Shown here: in pieces, positions 5,329-5,802 of the stretch
How the letters are laid out: the number at the start of each line of letters is the position of its first letter
How positions within the stretch are numbered: the stretch's first letter is position 1
Origin: Acidobacteriota bacterium
GTDB lineage: Bacteria; Acidobacteriota; Vicinamibacteria; Vicinamibacterales; CAVVIG01
Length of the DNA stretch: 5,802 bases
NCBI GenBank assembly: GCA_003222455.1
Contig: QHWF01000380.1
Location: forward strand, 1-5,802
Direction of reading: 5' to 3'
Position numbers and translations under genes: made by a program
The notes under the pieces: generated by a model
What the model was told of the DNA's origin: nothing
Databases searched by the model: none
Seen by the model: only the letters and a program-made list of their open reading frames with translations

Positions 5329-5787
5329 TACGAATGGACCTGAATTGCATGTGCACCAAATTCCCGCACAAGAGGTGCGACGATTAGCTGATGGAACTGG
5401 TCCCGCACTTGTCCCTTTGAGAACTTGCCGAATAAACGCGCTTCTTTAACGAGCACCAGCACGGCGTCATGTTCCTTTCTTCTCTTGGCGACGGTCAAAA
5501 TGATGCCTTCGTCCGCGAAATTGCGGTACGAGAAGCACTCGTCATCTCGGGCCTCGTACCAACCGTAACATCGATCAGATTTCAGATTAAATGTTGCGGC
5601 AAATGGTGGGGACAAAGATTTCGCCCGCTCGAATACGGCGTCGCTGACGTTTAACTTCCCGGCAGTGCTGTCCGGCATAGCAGACACCTGAATTAATGGT
5701 GACGGGACGCAAAAGAACGCGGTCAATGGAAGAACGGCCAACGCTATAAGCGCCCGCCACCGCCGAATCTCCATGTTCGTAACCTAA
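5268..5787 (-). mobile_element. cassette E (unknown exported protein plus attC site 5)
   Basis: This 520-bp cassette runs from TTAGGT (5787-5782) to the G of attC site 5 (5268). Its 5' end variant TTAGGT is the exact complement of its own R'' ACCTAAC, a variant not seen in the neighbouring cassettes. It is the most integrase-proximal cassette visible. Confidence 0.85.
5328..5774 (-). CDS. unknown exported protein
   Basis: I do not recognise this 148-residue protein. It has a basic start (MEIRRWR), a hydrophobic segment at 8-22 and a plausible signal-peptidase site near VSA (residues 30-32). C22 lacks a proper lipobox, so a lipoprotein is unlikely. The mature part contains C69 and C80 in the segment DRCYGWYEARDDECFSYRNF, which could form a disulfide in the periplasm, then a basic stretch AKRRKEHD (96-103) and an amphipathic C-terminal half. 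The ATG lies only 7 bases after the core box, with no separate Shine-Dalgarno sequence; TTAGGT of the box is the only nearby candidate. A second Met at 33 would remove the signal peptide. The stop TAA touches R'' of attC site 5. Confidence 0.75.
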   Translation of the reverse strand: MEIRRWRALIALAVLPLTAFFCVPSPLIQVSAMPDSTAGKLNVSDAVFERAKSLSPPFAATFNLKSDRCYGWYEARDDECFSYRNFADEGIILTVAKRRKEHDAVLVLVKEARLFGKFSKGQVRDQFHQLIVAPLVREFGAHAIQVHS

Positions 5788-5802
5788 CTTGTATTAGTTG
5801 AC
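5782..5802 (-). other. core box and partial attI-like (or attC) site at the right edge
   Basis: On the minus strand the core box GTTAGGT (5788-5782) is preceded by GTCAACTAATACAA (5802-5789). All five attC sites in the window have AC immediately before GTT; here the preceding bases are AA, and the flank is AT-rich. The run CTAATACAAG recalls the CTAAAACAAAG next to the core of class 1 attI, and GTCAAC could be an inverted L-type box. Only 14 bases of flank are visible, so the choice between attI and attC is open. Confidence 0.5.

Larger units (their letters stand above)
2278..5802 (-). mobile_element. integron gene-cassette array, five cassettes, continues right
   Basis: Five attC-like sites alternate with short minus-strand genes in strict gene-attC order. 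The array reads from right to left; its distal end is the core box at 2278-2284 and its proximal end is at or beyond the right edge. No integrase gene lies in the window, so it could be a complete chromosomal integron with intI outside, or a cluster of cassettes lacking an integrase. Each cassette has one or few genes with little spare sequence, as in known cassettes. Recombination would occur between G and TT of each GTTRRRY box on the minus strand. Cassettes usually lack promoters and depend on one near attI. Confidence 0.9.

Noticed and set aside
2278..5802. CRISPR array or insertion sequences as the source of the repeated elements
   Set aside because: The repeats differ in length and sequence inside, share only the 7-base boxes, and are separated by whole genes. 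No transposase or terminal inverted repeats of an insertion sequence were seen.

Overview
This window joins a conserved chromosomal operon to an integron gene-cassette array. The left part (about 1-2263) is GC-rich and codes densely. The right part (2278-5802) is a run of five cassettes with generally lower GC (hand counts of single 60-base lines give about 65% in pntA1 and about 52% in the last cassette). The three-gene form of proton-translocating transhydrogenase, the GC content and the chromosomal-type integron suggest a proteobacterium, perhaps a beta- or gamma-proteobacterium. That assignment is inference.

Left backbone: on the minus strand, pntA1 (575-1702), pntA2 (261-578) and the 5' end of pntB (1-264) overlap by 4 bases at each junction. 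They encode nicotinamide nucleotide transhydrogenase, which uses the proton gradient to make NADPH from NADH. A cupin-family gene (1784-2263, plus strand) is divergent from it. The 81-base gap between them holds overlapping divergent promoter-like elements and a strong ribosome binding site for the cupin gene.

Right array: five attC sites can be read on the minus strand, at 5262-5328, 4787-4876, 4274-4363, 3753-3816 and 2278-2335. Each has inverted outer core boxes (RYYYAAC / GTTRRRY) around a long imperfect hairpin whose L'' arm carries extra unpaired bases. All cassette genes lie on the minus strand and end just before, or inside, the R'' box of their own attC. In order from the presumed integrase side (right to left) they encode an unknown exported protein, a DUF1330 protein, an unknown three-helix membrane protein and a DUF1772 membrane protein. 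Last comes a long composite cassette with a DUF1801 protein, a truncated SAM-methyltransferase and an exported carboxymuconolactone-decarboxylase-like protein. Cassette lengths are 520, 475, 513, 521 and 1475 bp. No antibiotic-resistance gene was recognised.

The best evidence for true cassettes is that rare core-box variants match at the two ends of one cassette instead of across one attC. The right edge has a core box (5782-5788) whose flank looks more like attI than attC. If so, an integrase gene should begin just beyond the window and these five cassettes are the whole array. The array ends at 2278 against the cupin gene. Apart from that integron reading, the window is ordinary backbone; the cassette proteins of unknown function are the most likely place for undescribed biology.
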